61,457 nt of DNA from Actinomadura fibrosa (GCF_900659615.1 NZ_CAACUY010000034.1:1-61457), one strand, 5' to 3'; positions 26,134 to 34,941 are shown, counted from the stretch's first letter. Notes: generated by a model not told the origin, from the letters alone. Numbers and translations: made by a program.

Positions 26134-26523
26134 CTACCCGAATCGTTCGTCCCGGTCGGCCTCCCGCCGCGCTTCAATGGCCCGGCGCCGGTGCTCTTCC
26201 ACGTCTCCGATTCCCAGGGCCGCTGCACGCTCGTGCAGCTCGGCGTTCCGTCGCAGCGTCCGGGTGGCGTTGCGGTAACCGGCCCGGGCCTCGACCTGAC
26301 TCTGGTCCGCCGCCGCGCACGCCTGCTCCACCCGCCTGGCGATCAGCGCCCGGTTCTCCGCCGATACGCCGGCAACGAAGCCTCGCCTGCGCCCTTCCTC
26401 AAGCTCTTGGATGCGCCGACTCAGCTGTTCGTAGCGTTCTTCGGCGCGCCGGCGCCGGTCTCTGGCGCGGTCAGCCCGAGCCTGCGCCTCACTGTTGCGT
26501 AGGAGAAGAGTGTCCTCGTCCAT
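26134..26523 (-). CDS. Coiled-coil protein of unknown function
   Basis: 129 residues from ATG 26523 with GGCGGAGAG upstream. Almost the whole chain is charged helix: RADRARDRRRRAEERYEQLS, then a small hinge (GFVAGVSAENRALI), then a second helix (RTLRRNAELHERAAALGIGD). The pattern suggests a helical hairpin. It is in the same orientation as the 25787 gene, 92 bp away, so they may be one transcript. No family recognised. Confidence 0.6.
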   Translation of the reverse strand: MDEDTLLLRNSEAQARADRARDRRRRAEERYEQLSRRIQELEEGRRRGFVAGVSAENRALIARRVEQACAAADQSQVEARAGYRNATRTLRRNAELHERAAALGIGDVEEHRRRAIEARREADRDERFG

Positions 26524-26832
26524 CTCTCCGCCCTACCCGGCAGTCATCGGACGCAACATCCGGCAGGCCAGGAGAACCGTGGTCGCAGACCGTCACCAGG
26601 AGCAGTCCTCAGCGCCTGCGACCGCCGCTCTGCCACGCTCGGCGGAGATCGGCCACCCGCCAGAGCGGACCTCAGAAGACCTCGGCCGAGCGCGCCGGTC
26701 TCCCCGCCGCCCGGCAGCCGTGATCGGGCACGCTCCACGGCTCGGAGTCACTCGCCTCGTTCCGCGGAGCCTGGACGACGGTGGAATTGCCTTTGGTCGG
26801 CACCGTCTGGGCCGAACCGCCACGAGCCGCCG
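26524..26832. other. Intergenic region
   Basis: About 310 bp between two leftward genes. No open frame with recognisable domains, no clear stem-loop and no operator-like dyad seen. Confidence 0.5.
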
Positions 26833-27822
26833 TCAGCGGATGTGGAGGGTAGTGGAGGGCAGCACACCGTAGATGGCGTGGTAGGCGGCGGAGAAGCGGC
26901 CGTGATTGGCGAAACCCCATCGGGCGGCGACGGCGGTCACGGTCGTGCCGCTGCCAGGGTCGGTCTCCAGAAGGTCCCGGTGGACGCGGGCCAGGCGGAT
27001 CCGCCGCAAGTACCGCATGGGGCTGAGCTGGTGATGGCGGGCGAAGGCGTACTGCAGCGCGCGTGGGCTGACCTGGCAAGCGGCGGCGATCTCGGAAAGG
27101 CCGACGTCGGTATGGGCGTGGGCGTGGATGTAGTCCTCGGCGCGCCGGATCGTGGCCGGGGTGGCGGCACGCACGTTGAGATCGTGCCCGGGCGGCAGGG
27201 TGCTGGGGAACACCGCCAGTGCGGTGCGGGCCAGCAGCCGCCGGGCGCTGCCGAGGATCAGCGGGCTGCCGGCGGTCTCGTCGTCGTCCAGGACGGTCCG
27301 GACGAACGCCGAGGTCCGCTTCCAGTGCTCGGCGGCTCCGGCCGAGGCGGGCGCCAGGGAGGCGAACCGCAGCGGCGCGGTGTCGTCGCCGGACAGGGCA
27401 CCGGCGGCCTGGGCCAGGGCCGTCGCGGGGATGGTGAGGATCGCGACCCGCAGCCGGTGGCAGGTGACGCGGTAGTTCCCGGCCGGCCAGGAGCCCAGGG
27501 CCACCTCGCCCGCCCGGTAACGCTCAAGGCTTCGTCCCCATTCGGCCTGCTTCGTCCCCCGCAGGAACTCCGAGATCGACAGGTCCTCGGTGCCGGCCAG
27601 ATGCAGCGTCGCCTCCGGCGGCAGGGTGAAGTCCACGCTGCTGATACCGCCGGCGCTGACCTGGGAGATGGCCACCGACGAGGTGCGGTCGAACTCCGCC
27701 GACCGGCGCGCACGGGCGGCGTACATCTGGCCGATGAACGCGTACGCCTCGTCCGGGTCCGTCGTGCTGAACCGCGTCCGCTGCGGCGTCACGCGACCGG
27801 GCGGCGCGGATGAGCGGGTCAC
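26833..27822 (-). CDS. AraC-family transcriptional regulator (downstream gene of a tandem pair)
   Basis: 329 residues from GTG 27822 with AAGGAG six bases upstream. The N-terminal 200 residues form a sensor domain (ISQVSAGGISSVDFTLPPEA, GNYRVTCHRLRVAILTIPAT). The C-terminal 100 residues hold the two AraC helix-turn-helix units: DVGLSEIAAACQVSPRALQY and VTAVAARWGFANHGRFSAAY, ending YGVLPSTTLHIR. The first gene of the pair lies 29 bp upstream and is a paralogue, so they are probably one operon. No target gene is adjacent. Confidence 0.88.
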   Translation of the reverse strand: MTRSSAPPGRVTPQRTRFSTTDPDEAYAFIGQMYAARARRSAEFDRTSSVAISQVSAGGISSVDFTLPPEATLHLAGTEDLSISEFLRGTKQAEWGRSLERYRAGEVALGSWPAGNYRVTCHRLRVAILTIPATALAQAAGALSGDDTAPLRFASLAPASAGAAEHWKRTSAFVRTVLDDDETAGSPLILGSARRLLARTALAVFPSTLPPGHDLNVRAATPATIRRAEDYIHAHAHTDVGLSEIAAACQVSPRALQYAFARHHQLSPMRYLRRIRLARVHRDLLETDPGSGTTVTAVAARWGFANHGRFSAAYHAIYGVLPSTTLHIR

Positions 27823-27851
27823 GGCGGAACTCCTTCGGGCCGTCCGTCCGA

Positions 27852-28838
27852 TCAGGTCCGCAGGGTCTGGCTGGGCAGCACACCGAACGCCTCGCGGTAG
27901 GCGGCGGTGAAACGATCCGGCTTGGCGAAACCCCACCGGGCGGCGACCGCCTTGACGGTCGTGCCCTGCGTCGGGTCGGCCGCCCGCAGCTCACGATGTG
28001 CGTGTTCGAGCCGCACCCGGCGCACGTACCCCATCGGCGTGGTGCCGTAGTGCGCGCGGAAGGCGTACTGCAGGGCCCGGGCACCGATGCCGGCCGCGGT
28101 CGCGATGGCCGAGAGCGTGACCGGCTGGTCGGCGTTGGCCTCGATGTAGGCCACCGCCCGGCGCAACGCGGCCGGAGCGACCCAGCCCGGCCCGCGCGTA
28201 TAAGGCGCGGTCATGGTGGTGTTGGGGAAGGTGTGCAGTGCGGCGATGGCGACGTTGCGCGTCATCTCCTCGGCCACCAGAGGGGAGGCCATCGGTGACG
28301 GATCGTCCATCAGCGCGCCGTTGGTCAGGTTGACCACCGCCCGCCAGTACCGATGCATGGCCGGGGAGACGGGCCTGAGGGCCTCGAAGCGCAGGGAGCC
28401 CGGCGGAGCGTCGAAGGCGTCCGCGGCCATCTGGTCCAGCCGCTCAAGCGGGAGCCGCAGCACGCTGAGGGTGATGTCGCGCATGGCGAAGCCGACCGGA
28501 ACACCGACCGGGCAGGCGACTGCGGCGCCGGGCGCCAGTTCGACCTGGCCCTCGGCGGGCGTGGTGATCAGCACGTTCCCCCCGTCCACCACGAAGAACA
28601 GCAGGTAGTCGAACGGGTCGGTGGTCTGCGTGTAGTCCAGGGTGCTGCGGATGCGGTCGCCCGCGATCTCCGGCAGCTGACTGGTCCGCACCGCGAACCG
28701 GGCGTCGCCGCTCGGCCGCGCGAACCTCGAACGCGTCCCGACGAACGTCTGCCGCATGAACTCGGTGATCTCCTCCGCCACCGCCGAGGAGATCGAGGAC
28801 CGCTCGGGCGGCTCCATGCGAGCACCGGTCTTCGACAT
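27852..28838 (-). CDS. AraC-family transcriptional regulator (first gene of a tandem pair)
   Basis: 328 residues from ATG 28838 (GGAGGCGG site). The sensor half (LDYTQTTDPFDYLLFFVVDG, PAEGQVELAPGAAVACPVGV) resembles the cupin-like AraC_binding_2 domain. The DNA-binding half contains PVTLSAIATAAGIGARALQY and VKAVAARWGFAKPDRFTAAY. About half the DNA-binding residues match the neighbouring paralogue, so the pair arose by tandem duplication. Ligand unknown. Confidence 0.88.
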   Translation of the reverse strand: MSKTGARMEPPERSSISSAVAEEITEFMRQTFVGTRSRFARPSGDARFAVRTSQLPEIAGDRIRSTLDYTQTTDPFDYLLFFVVDGGNVLITTPAEGQVELAPGAAVACPVGVPVGFAMRDITLSVLRLPLERLDQMAADAFDAPPGSLRFEALRPVSPAMHRYWRAVVNLTNGALMDDPSPMASPLVAEEMTRNVAIAALHTFPNTTMTAPYTRGPGWVAPAALRRAVAYIEANADQPVTLSAIATAAGIGARALQYAFRAHYGTTPMGYVRRVRLEHAHRELRAADPTQGTTVKAVAARWGFAKPDRFTAAYREAFGVLPSQTLRT

Positions 28839-29084
28839 GGCCGCCTCCCGGACGGGGCTCCAGACGGATAGACCTACCCCCACGATACGCACGTTCGGCC
28901 GGGAAACGATGCCGAACATCGCCATCTGCGACGAGCTGTGCACGATGGTCTTCCCAGGGCGGCAGCCCGCGACAGCCACCGGCGGCGCAGCGGAAGCACC
29001 CATGCAGCGAAGACGCTACCCAGAGGAACGAAACAGCAGACCCGGATACTGGCCGAATCACTCGTGCGCGCTTCTGATAGGGGT

Positions 29085-29267
29085 GTGGAGAAGCCCACAG
29101 ACACCCCCGAAGAGCGGCTGGAGGCCGTGCTCAGGCATCTGGCGAACGCGCGCGCCAGTGCTGAGCAACGCCGAGCCGACGCACAGCGCCAGATGGCCTT
29201 CGCCGAGGCCGCACGAGACGCGGCCGCGCAAGCCCACGAGCGTCTCCGCGGATTCAGGTCCTCCTGA
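29085..29267 (+). CDS. Small coiled-coil protein
   Basis: 60 residues from GTG 29085. The chain is one predicted helix (EERLEAVLRHLANARASAEQ, then RRADAQRQMAFAEAARDAAA). It is divergent from the AraC pair. Sequence style matches the coiled coils at 23372, 25787 and 26134. Unknown function; too short to classify further. Confidence 0.45.
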   Translation: MEKPTDTPEERLEAVLRHLANARASAEQRRADAQRQMAFAEAARDAAAQAHERLRGFRSS

Positions 29268-29346
29268 ACCCCGGCAGTCCACCCAGCAACTCACCAAGCG
29301 CCTCCCGGAAGTGACCGCGTCGGCCGACCCGGCGACGAGATCGGAA

Positions 29347-29440
29347 TGACCCCGGTCAGGACGTCGAGCCGACCACCGAGCTCAAGTACCGCTACCTCAT
29401 CGATCACCACATCATCCCGGCGTTCGCTCGCGTCCGGTGA
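29347..29440 (+). pseudogene. Scrap of a tyrosine-recombinase core-binding domain
   Basis: One frame reads PTTELKYRYLIDHHIIPAFA before a stop at 29438. This matches the usual 'tL-x-x-Y-x-x-l-i-x-x-H-I-i-P-x-f-G' helix of phage-type integrases. Nothing else of an integrase remains. The rest of 29268-29669 holds no gene I can support. Confidence 0.4.
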
Positions 29441-29669
29441 GCACCTTCACCAGCCCCGAGGAGGACGGGTCGAGCGATCAGGGCCAGCGAGGACGACTGC
29501 GCGCCCGGCCAGAGACCGACGACGCGCCGAAGCGAGTTCATGCCGGTGGACTGCCGGGGATAGGTAGGCGGACCTGATCTCGACGCTCATGACCGTGGAG
29601 GCGCGCTCGTGGGCGAGCGGGATGGGTGGGGCGGTGACCGCGTCCCCCGTGGCTCAGCCCCTCAGCGGC

Positions 29670-30749
29670 TCAGCCCGCATGGCGGAGCTCCTCGATGAAG
29701 GGATGGGGGGACAAGCCGAACGTCCAGATCGTTCTGGTGCCGGGCAGCCGGAGCATCTTCCAGACGCCGAGCCACTGGTCGGGCGCCAAGCGTTCGACAC
29801 CCTGCGAGGAGGTCCACACGCCGTCCCGGTAGTGCAGGTACGAGGTGCGCCCCTGCGACATGTCGCTGCCGAGCCAGATCCCGCCCCGGCCGTCGTCCGC
29901 CATCCCCGCCTTGGCGCAGTACCACTCGGGAACCGGGATGTCCTCCCACGCGCCGCCCGTCCAGCGCAGCAACGTGTGGCGGCCCGGCATGACGCCGTCC
30001 AGCCGCCAGGCCCACGCGAGATGCGCGGACACCGGCAGGATCTGCGAGATGCCGAGGGAGGTGTCCGGCTCCGCGAGCGGGATGTCGGTCCACTCCGCGC
30101 CGTTCCAGCGCAAGGTGTACGTCCGGTCCCTGTTCCGCCCACTGAGCCAGACGTCCCGGTTCGTGCGGACGGCGAGCACCTGGGGCTCGGCCCATATCGG
30201 CAGCGGAACGGTCTGCGGGACCCATGCCCCGCGCTCGAAGCGCATGACGGTGTAGCCGCTGTACTTGTAGTGGTCGGCTATGGCCCAGGCCGTCGCGTGC
30301 GGAGCCGCGGCCAGCCTGAGCGGCGGGTAGGTGTCCGGCGGGTAGTCCACCGCGTGCCAGGTGGCTCCGTCCCACACCCCGGCCAGGTTCGAGCCGCCCA
30401 TTCCCCAGGCTCTCCGGCGCCCGGACACCGCGACCATGTAGTAGAGGGCGGGCGTGGAGTAACGCGTCCAGTCCCAGCCGTTCCAGTGGAACATGCACGG
30501 GCCCCCGCCGTCGAAGCCCGCCGTCCACACGTCGCGCGGCCCGCTGGCGGCGATGTCGCCCAGCTCCCCGGCGCGGCTGACATCAGGAACCGGTATGTCC
30601 CACCAGACGGGCGGGGCGCCGGTCGGCGCGGCCGTCCGCCCGGTGGCGGCGACCTCGGCGGACGCGGAATCGGTGACCAGGGCGGTGGAGATCGCGGCTC
30701 CGAGGCCGGCCGAGAGGACCGCACGTCGGCTGACTGGATGATGACTCAC
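29670..30749 (-). CDS. Tat-exported propeller-like protein
   Basis: 359 residues from ATG 30749. The N-terminus HPVSRRAVLSAGLGAAISTA is a twin-arginine signal with cleavage near SASAEV. The body has repeats around W-x-G-(A/T)-x-W (FHWNGWDWTRYST, GVWDGATWHAVDYP, LRWNGAEWTDIPL, LRWTGGAWEDIPVPEW), each about 50 residues. This is the pattern of galactose-oxidase/Kelch-like secreted propellers common in actinomycetes. No active-site residues can be assigned. It is not obviously part of a larger operon. Confidence 0.8.
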   Translation of the reverse strand: MSHHPVSRRAVLSAGLGAAISTALVTDSASAEVAATGRTAAPTGAPPVWWDIPVPDVSRAGELGDIAASGPRDVWTAGFDGGGPCMFHWNGWDWTRYSTPALYYMVAVSGRRRAWGMGGSNLAGVWDGATWHAVDYPPDTYPPLRLAAAPHATAWAIADHYKYSGYTVMRFERGAWVPQTVPLPIWAEPQVLAVRTNRDVWLSGRNRDRTYTLRWNGAEWTDIPLAEPDTSLGISQILPVSAHLAWAWRLDGVMPGRHTLLRWTGGAWEDIPVPEWYCAKAGMADDGRGGIWLGSDMSQGRTSYLHYRDGVWTSSQGVERLAPDQWLGVWKMLRLPGTRTIWTFGLSPHPFIEELRHAG

Positions 30750-30758
30750 CCGGACTCC

Positions 30759-31190
30759 TCAGGTCAGGAAGCGTGATCCCGGGCAATGTCTCAGCGTCCG
30801 GCGACCCCGCTCAACGTCGAGACCGGAAGCGGCCCGGACCCCGACCAGAAGCGGCCCGGACGCCGACAAGAAGCGGCCCGGACGCCGGCCGGAAGCGGGC
30901 TCGCGGCGGCCTGTGAGCGACCTGGGTGTGAGCCAGGGCAACCCCGCCCGTACCCACGTGGCCACGGGCACGGCCAGCGCGTTGCCGACCTGCCGGTACC
31001 GGGCGGTGCCGCCCTGTTTCCAGCCCCCGGCGCTGTAGCGGGTCCAGTCGTCGGGTGGGCCCATCAGCCGCTCGTACTCGACCGGCATCAGGTGTCGCAC
31101 GCCCCGGCCGTCCACCACGTAGGCCCGCGCGGTGTCCAGGCCGATGCGGTGCCCACCCTCGGCATTGCAGCCCAGCAATCCGGTCAGGCG
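30759..31190 (-). pseudogene. C-terminal remnant of a C5-cytosine DNA methyltransferase
   Basis: The frame reads GLLGCNAEGGHRIGLDTARA, VRHLMPVEYERLMGPPDDWT and ARYRQVGNALAVPVATWV. These match C-terminal Dcm motifs, including motif IX-like R-x-L-x-P-x-E-x-x-x-L-x-G-x-P-D-D-W and motif X G-N-(A/S)-(L/V)-x-V-P. All catalytic motifs (PCQ, ENV) are absent, because upstream sequence switches to an unrelated glycosidase fragment. The tail runs through a 22-bp repeat. Confidence 0.75.
30826..30899. repeat. 22-bp tandem repeat, three copies plus a partial
   Basis: Units beginning gaagcggcccgga start at 30826, 30848 and 30870, with a partial copy from 30892. They lie within the tail of the methyltransferase remnant. 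Confidence 0.85.
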
Positions 31191-31221
31191 GCTCGAAGGC
31201 CATACAGCTAAGCCCCGAGCG

Positions 31222-31461
31222 CAGGCCGCGGCGTGCGTCGCGTGATGAGCCGGCAATGGTCAGCGGTCGTTCGCCGGTGGCCACCTGCCACTGGTGGCTC
31301 TTGCTCGACCAGTACGACAGTTCGCGCCGGCCGACGTGGAGGTTGACCGTCACCGTCCTACCAGCCGGGACTTTGACCCGGTCGAAGGCGGCGAACGACC
31401 GTATCGCGAACTGGACGCCCGATGGCCGATCGGCAGGGGTTCCCAGGTAGAGCGCTGAACT
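31222..31461 (-). pseudogene. Fibronectin-III-like tail of a GH3 beta-glucosidase (inverted fragment)
   Basis: The frame reads ALYLGTPADRPSGVQFAIRS, FDRVKVPAGRTVTVNLHVGR and RRELSYWSSKSHQWQVATGE. This is the C-terminal Fn3-like domain typical of GH3 glycosidases. It is on the minus strand while the preceding part of the same enzyme type lies immediately to the right on the plus strand, so the gene was cut and this piece inverted. Confidence 0.7.
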
Positions 31462-31477
31462 GGATACCCCAAGCCGG

Positions 31478-31790
31478 CAGTGCGCCGACCACCGGGCCGC
31501 CGTGGAGGCGGCGCGCAAGGCCAGGACCGCGGTCGTCTTCGCCTGGAGCAGCTGGAGCGGCAACCTGTCGACTCCGCTGCCGGAAGGCCAGGGCCAGCTG
31601 GTCGCCGAAGTCGCCGCGATCGACCCGAACACGATCGTGGTGCTGAACCAGCCCTTCGCCATGCCGGTGGCTCGGCAAGGTCAACGCCGTGCTCGACATG
31701 TGGTTCCCCGGTGACGAAGGCGGCTGGGCGACAGCCGACGTCCTGCTCAGGAAGAAGAATCCTGCCGACCGGCTTCTTCACCTGGCCCGC
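31478..31790 (+). pseudogene. GH3 beta-glucosidase fragment with internal frameshift
   Basis: First frame: VEAARKARTAVVFAWSSWSG, then AAIDPNTIVVLNQPFAMP. After about 31670 another frame continues with WLGKVNAVLDMWFPGDEGGW and ATADVLLRKKNPADRL. Together these match the alpha/beta sandwich domain of GH3 enzymes, with one extra base at ccggtggc causing the break. The catalytic TIM-barrel domain is missing. Confidence 0.7.
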
Positions 31791-31801
31791 CGCGCTCAGC
31801 G

Positions 31802-31933
31802 GCCGCCATTCGTCCCGAGGTGTCGCCAGACGATCTGCTCAGCCTGGTGACGGCGGTGTCGCTGGCCACCGAAGGTAACGTACCGGCGGCCAGGCGCCTG
31901 CTGAGCCTGGCCCTGGTGGGCGTATTGCCGTGA
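31802..31933 (+). pseudogene. C-terminal remnant of a TetR-family regulator
   Basis: The frame reads AAIRPEVSPDDLLSLVTAVS, then AARRLLSLALVGVLP and a stop at 31931. This matches the last two helices of TetR proteins of the 'R-x-D-v-t-x-e-D-l-l' type, with no DNA-binding domain upstream. A further relic in this junkyard. Confidence 0.55.
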
Positions 31934-32046
31934 GTCCGTCACAACCCACTGGCGAAACGGCGCACCCGCTCTCCATGACGGGCCTGCTCTTCGGGGGTCC
32001 TCGCAGGGCCTCCCGAGCGCTCGGACGTCCGGCCTACCGTCGAGCC

Positions 32047-32823
32047 ATGGACATCACTTCCCGCACCGTCTTCATTGCGGGCGCGACCTCGGGCATCGGC
32101 CTGGAGCTGGCCCGCCGGTTCCGGGCCGCCGGCAGCACCGTGATCGTCGGCGGCCGGCGCACCGGCCTCCTCGCACGTCTCGCCGGCGAGGGACTCGCCA
32201 CCGTCGAGATCGATGTCGCCGACGCCGGATCGGTGACCCGGGCGCGGGACGAGGTGCTGCGCACCCACCCAGGCGTCGATACCGTGATCACCATGGCCGG
32301 CACCGGGGCACCCGAGGACCTCTGGGATCCCGGCCACTTCGGCACGTCCGAGACGATCATCGAGGTCAACGTCCTGGGCACCATCCGGGTCATCGACGCG
32401 TTCACGCCGCACCTTCTCGCTCGCGGCGGCGGCGCGATCGTCACGGTCAGCTCGGGGATCGGGTTCCTCCCCTTCCCGCTCATGCCCACCTACGGAGCCT
32501 CCAAGGCCGCCGTGCACGCCTACACCGAGGCCCTGCGAGCGCAGCTCGCCGGCACCGGGGTGGAGGTCGCCGAGCTCGTCCCGCCCGCCGTCGCGACCGC
32601 GATCGGCGGCGGCAACCCGCACGCTCTCGCCCTCGACGCCTACGGCGCCGAGGTCATGAACCTGCTGGCGCAGGACCCGACACCGCGCGAGATCCTCGTC
32701 CAGCGGGTCCTCATGCACCGGTGGGCCGAACGCGACGGCACTTACGACGAGCTCGTGGCTCAGCGCTCGCAGGCGCTCTCGACGCTGCCCGGCCGCGCTG
32801 CCCGGGCCGGTTCCCGCCCATGA
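32047..32823 (+). CDS. Short-chain dehydrogenase/reductase
   Basis: 258 residues from ATG 32047; an upstream in-frame start at 31930 would add a non-conserved leader. The motifs are the TGxxxGxG-type nucleotide loop AGATSGIGLELARR, the NAG-like stretch ITMAGTGAP, the catalytic Ser in TVSSGIGFL and YGASKAAVHAYTEALRAQL (Y-x-x-x-K). This classical SDR subgroup resembles DltE-type oxidoreductases. The stop overlaps the start of the next gene (ATGA), so the regulator is co-translated. Confidence 0.9.
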   Translation: MDITSRTVFIAGATSGIGLELARRFRAAGSTVIVGGRRTGLLARLAGEGLATVEIDVADAGSVTRARDEVLRTHPGVDTVITMAGTGAPEDLWDPGHFGTSETIIEVNVLGTIRVIDAFTPHLLARGGGAIVTVSSGIGFLPFPLMPTYGASKAAVHAYTEALRAQLAGTGVEVAELVPPAVATAIGGGNPHALALDAYGAEVMNLLAQDPTPREILVQRVLMHRWAERDGTYDELVAQRSQALSTLPGRAARAGSRP

Positions 32824-33641
32824 CCACGAACGACGCCGGGAACCGGCTCGGCGCCTACCTGCGTGCCCGCCGCGCCCTCGTCACACCCGAGCAGGCCGGC
32901 ATCCCGGCGGGCGGGGCCCGCCGGGTGCCGGGCCTGCGCCGCGAAGAGCTCGCGATGCTGGCCGGCATCAGCGCCGACTACTACCTGCGTCTCGAACGCG
33001 GTCGTGACACCCACCCCTCGCCCCAGGTGCTCGACGCGCTCGCCCGCGTGCTGCGCCTCGACGAGGCCGAGCGCGACTACCTGCACAGCCTGGTCACGCC
33101 GCCACCGCGCAGCCGGCGACGCCGGGCGCCCGAGCGCGTCCCGGCCCGGCTGCACCACCTGCTCGCGTCCGTGGGGGTGCCGGCGTTCGTGGAAGGACGG
33201 GCCTTCGACGTCCTCGCGGCCAACGAGCTGGCGACCGCGTTCTCACCCCGCCTGCGGCCCGGCGAGAACCGCCTGCGCTCGCTGCTGCTGGACCCCGAAG
33301 AGCAGGCGTTCCACGAAGACTGGACCGCGGCCGCGGCGGGGTTCATCGCCGCGCTGAGGGAGTCGATCGGCGTGGACGTCGACCACCCCAGGTTCGTGGA
33401 ACTCGTCGGCGAGCTGTCCCTGACCAGCGGGCGGTTCCGCCAGCTGTGGGCCCGGCACGACGTCCGGCCCCTGGAGGGCGGCACCACCACGGTGCACCAC
33501 CCCGTCCTCGGCCGCCTGCACCTGCACCGCGACAAGCTGCCCGTGGACGGGGTCCTTCTCGTGCTCTACTACGCCGACGCGGGCAGCGAAAGCGCCGAGA
33601 AGCTCTCCCTTCTGGGCTCGCTGGCGGAACCGAACAGCTGA
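32820..33641 (+). CDS. XRE-family helix-turn-helix regulator with MmyB-like sensor domain
   Basis: 273 residues. The N-terminal HTH (LRREELAMLAGISADYYLRL followed by ERGRDTHPSPQVLDALARVL) is typical of this actinobacterial family. The C-terminal 170 residues (FDVLAANELATAFSPRLRPG, FVELVGELSLTSGRFRQLWA) match the MmyB-like ligand domain, which has a PAS-like fold and may bind fatty acids. It is coupled to the SDR gene and probably regulates it. Confidence 0.9.
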   Translation: MTTNDAGNRLGAYLRARRALVTPEQAGIPAGGARRVPGLRREELAMLAGISADYYLRLERGRDTHPSPQVLDALARVLRLDEAERDYLHSLVTPPPRSRRRRAPERVPARLHHLLASVGVPAFVEGRAFDVLAANELATAFSPRLRPGENRLRSLLLDPEEQAFHEDWTAAAAGFIAALRESIGVDVDHPRFVELVGELSLTSGRFRQLWARHDVRPLEGGTTTVHHPVLGRLHLHRDKLPVDGVLLVLYYADAGSESAEKLSLLGSLAEPNS

Positions 33642-33878
33642 CCACCCTGCACGTCCAAGGCCGAACACAGGCCCTCCCGACCATCGCATCACTCTGCCAG
33701 TGCGGGCCTTGCGGCGCGGGCCTTCGGCACCCGTTCCCGCAGGCAGCCCACGATTGGCAGAGATGTAGGGCAGGGCGAGCACGGTGCCGAAGGTCAGCCC
33801 GGCCGAGACCGTGCCGATGGCCAGCCCACCATCCAGCGTCGTCGATCGTCCGTGACCACGCTCATCGTGTCCTCCGTG
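33642..33878. other. Intergenic region with a possible membrane-protein scrap
   Basis: On the minus strand around 33748-33840 one frame reads LDGGLAIGTVSAGLTFGTVL, followed by ALPYIS, a single transmembrane-like segment without a start or partner helices. It may be a transporter relic. Nothing else is seen. Confidence 0.3.
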
Positions 33879-34910
33879 CTAGGAGGGGTTCTTGACCAGA
33901 CCGAACCTGATCAGGCTGCGGGCGCTGTCCACGATCAGGTCCTCGTTGGACCGGGGTTGCCAGCCGAGCAGGCGGCGCGCCTTCTCCGCGCTCGCCCGCT
34001 TGACCTTGCCCAGTTCGTGGATGACCGCGCGCAGTGACGGGTCGAGGAGCGAGGCCAGGCGCACCAGCGGATCCGGCGCCTCCCGGGTGGGGACCCGCGC
34101 GCCCAGCCGGTCCCGGAGCACCCGGGCGATGTCGGCGATCCACAGCGTCGCGCCGGCCACCGCGAGGAAGCGCTCCCCGCGGGCCGCCGGGTCGGTCATC
34201 GCCCGCACGTGCAGGTCCGCGACGTCCCGTACGTCGGTCAGCGCGAACGACAAGCGCGGCAGTGCCGGCATGTCGCGGTTGAGCAGACGCTGGACGAGCG
34301 TGCTGGAGGTCGACAGCTCGGGCCCGAGGACCGGCCCGAGCACCCCGACGGGATTCACGACCGCGAGTTCGAGCGATCCGCCGTCACGCTCCACGAAGTC
34401 CCACGCGGCGCGCTCGGCCAGGGTCTTGGACTTCGCGTAGGCGCTCACGTGCGGGCCGTCGAGGTCGGTCCAGTCCTGCTCGGTGAATGTCCGTCCGGTA
34501 TCCGGGTGGCCGTAGCTCATCGCCGCGAAGGACGAGGTCAGCACCACCCGCCGCACGCCCGCGTCGCGCGCGGCGCGCAGTACCCGCAGCGCACCGTCGC
34601 GCGCCGGCACGATGAGGTCGTCCTCGTGGCGGGGAACGGTGGCCGGGAACGGCGACGCGACATGGAGCACGTAGTCGCACCCCCGCACCGCGCTCGCCCA
34701 GCCATCGTCGGAGGTGAGGTCGGCGAACGCGAAGCCGAGTTCTCCCCCCGGTTCCGCGCCGCCCGCGCGCAGCAGCTGGCGGACGTGCTCCTCCCGTGCG
34801 GGCGAGCGCACGGTCGTGCGCACGGTGTAACCCGCTTCGAGCAACCGGAGGACGCAGTGCGCTCCGACGAAACCCGAGCCCCCGGTGACCAGTACCGACT
34901 CGCCGCTCAT
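33879..34910 (-). CDS. NAD-dependent epimerase/dehydratase (dihydroflavonol-4-reductase-like)
   Basis: 343 residues from ATG 34910 (SGESVLVTGGSGFVGAHCVL). An in-frame ATG at 34949 would fall inside a palindromic operator, so I prefer the shorter start. The motifs are VTGGSGFVGAH (cofactor loop), YVLHVASPFP, VVLTSSFAAMSYG (Ser) and YAKSKTLAERAAW (Y-x-x-x-K). NAVV-type DFR/cinnamoyl-CoA-reductase-like proteins reduce aldehydes or ketones with NADPH. The divergent TetR gene probably represses it. Confidence 0.85.
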   Translation of the reverse strand: MSGESVLVTGGSGFVGAHCVLRLLEAGYTVRTTVRSPAREEHVRQLLRAGGAEPGGELGFAFADLTSDDGWASAVRGCDYVLHVASPFPATVPRHEDDLIVPARDGALRVLRAARDAGVRRVVLTSSFAAMSYGHPDTGRTFTEQDWTDLDGPHVSAYAKSKTLAERAAWDFVERDGGSLELAVVNPVGVLGPVLGPELSTSSTLVQRLLNRDMPALPRLSFALTDVRDVADLHVRAMTDPAARGERFLAVAGATLWIADIARVLRDRLGARVPTREAPDPLVRLASLLDPSLRAVIHELGKVKRASAEKARRLLGWQPRSNEDLIVDSARSLIRFGLVKNPS

Positions 34911-34941
34911 CCCTTGTGCTCCCGTGCCCTCGACTACTTTA

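Noticed and set aside
30826..30899. Possible plasmid iterons or CRISPR repeats
   Set aside because: Only three contiguous 22-bp GC-rich copies with no replication gene, AT-rich region or spacers.
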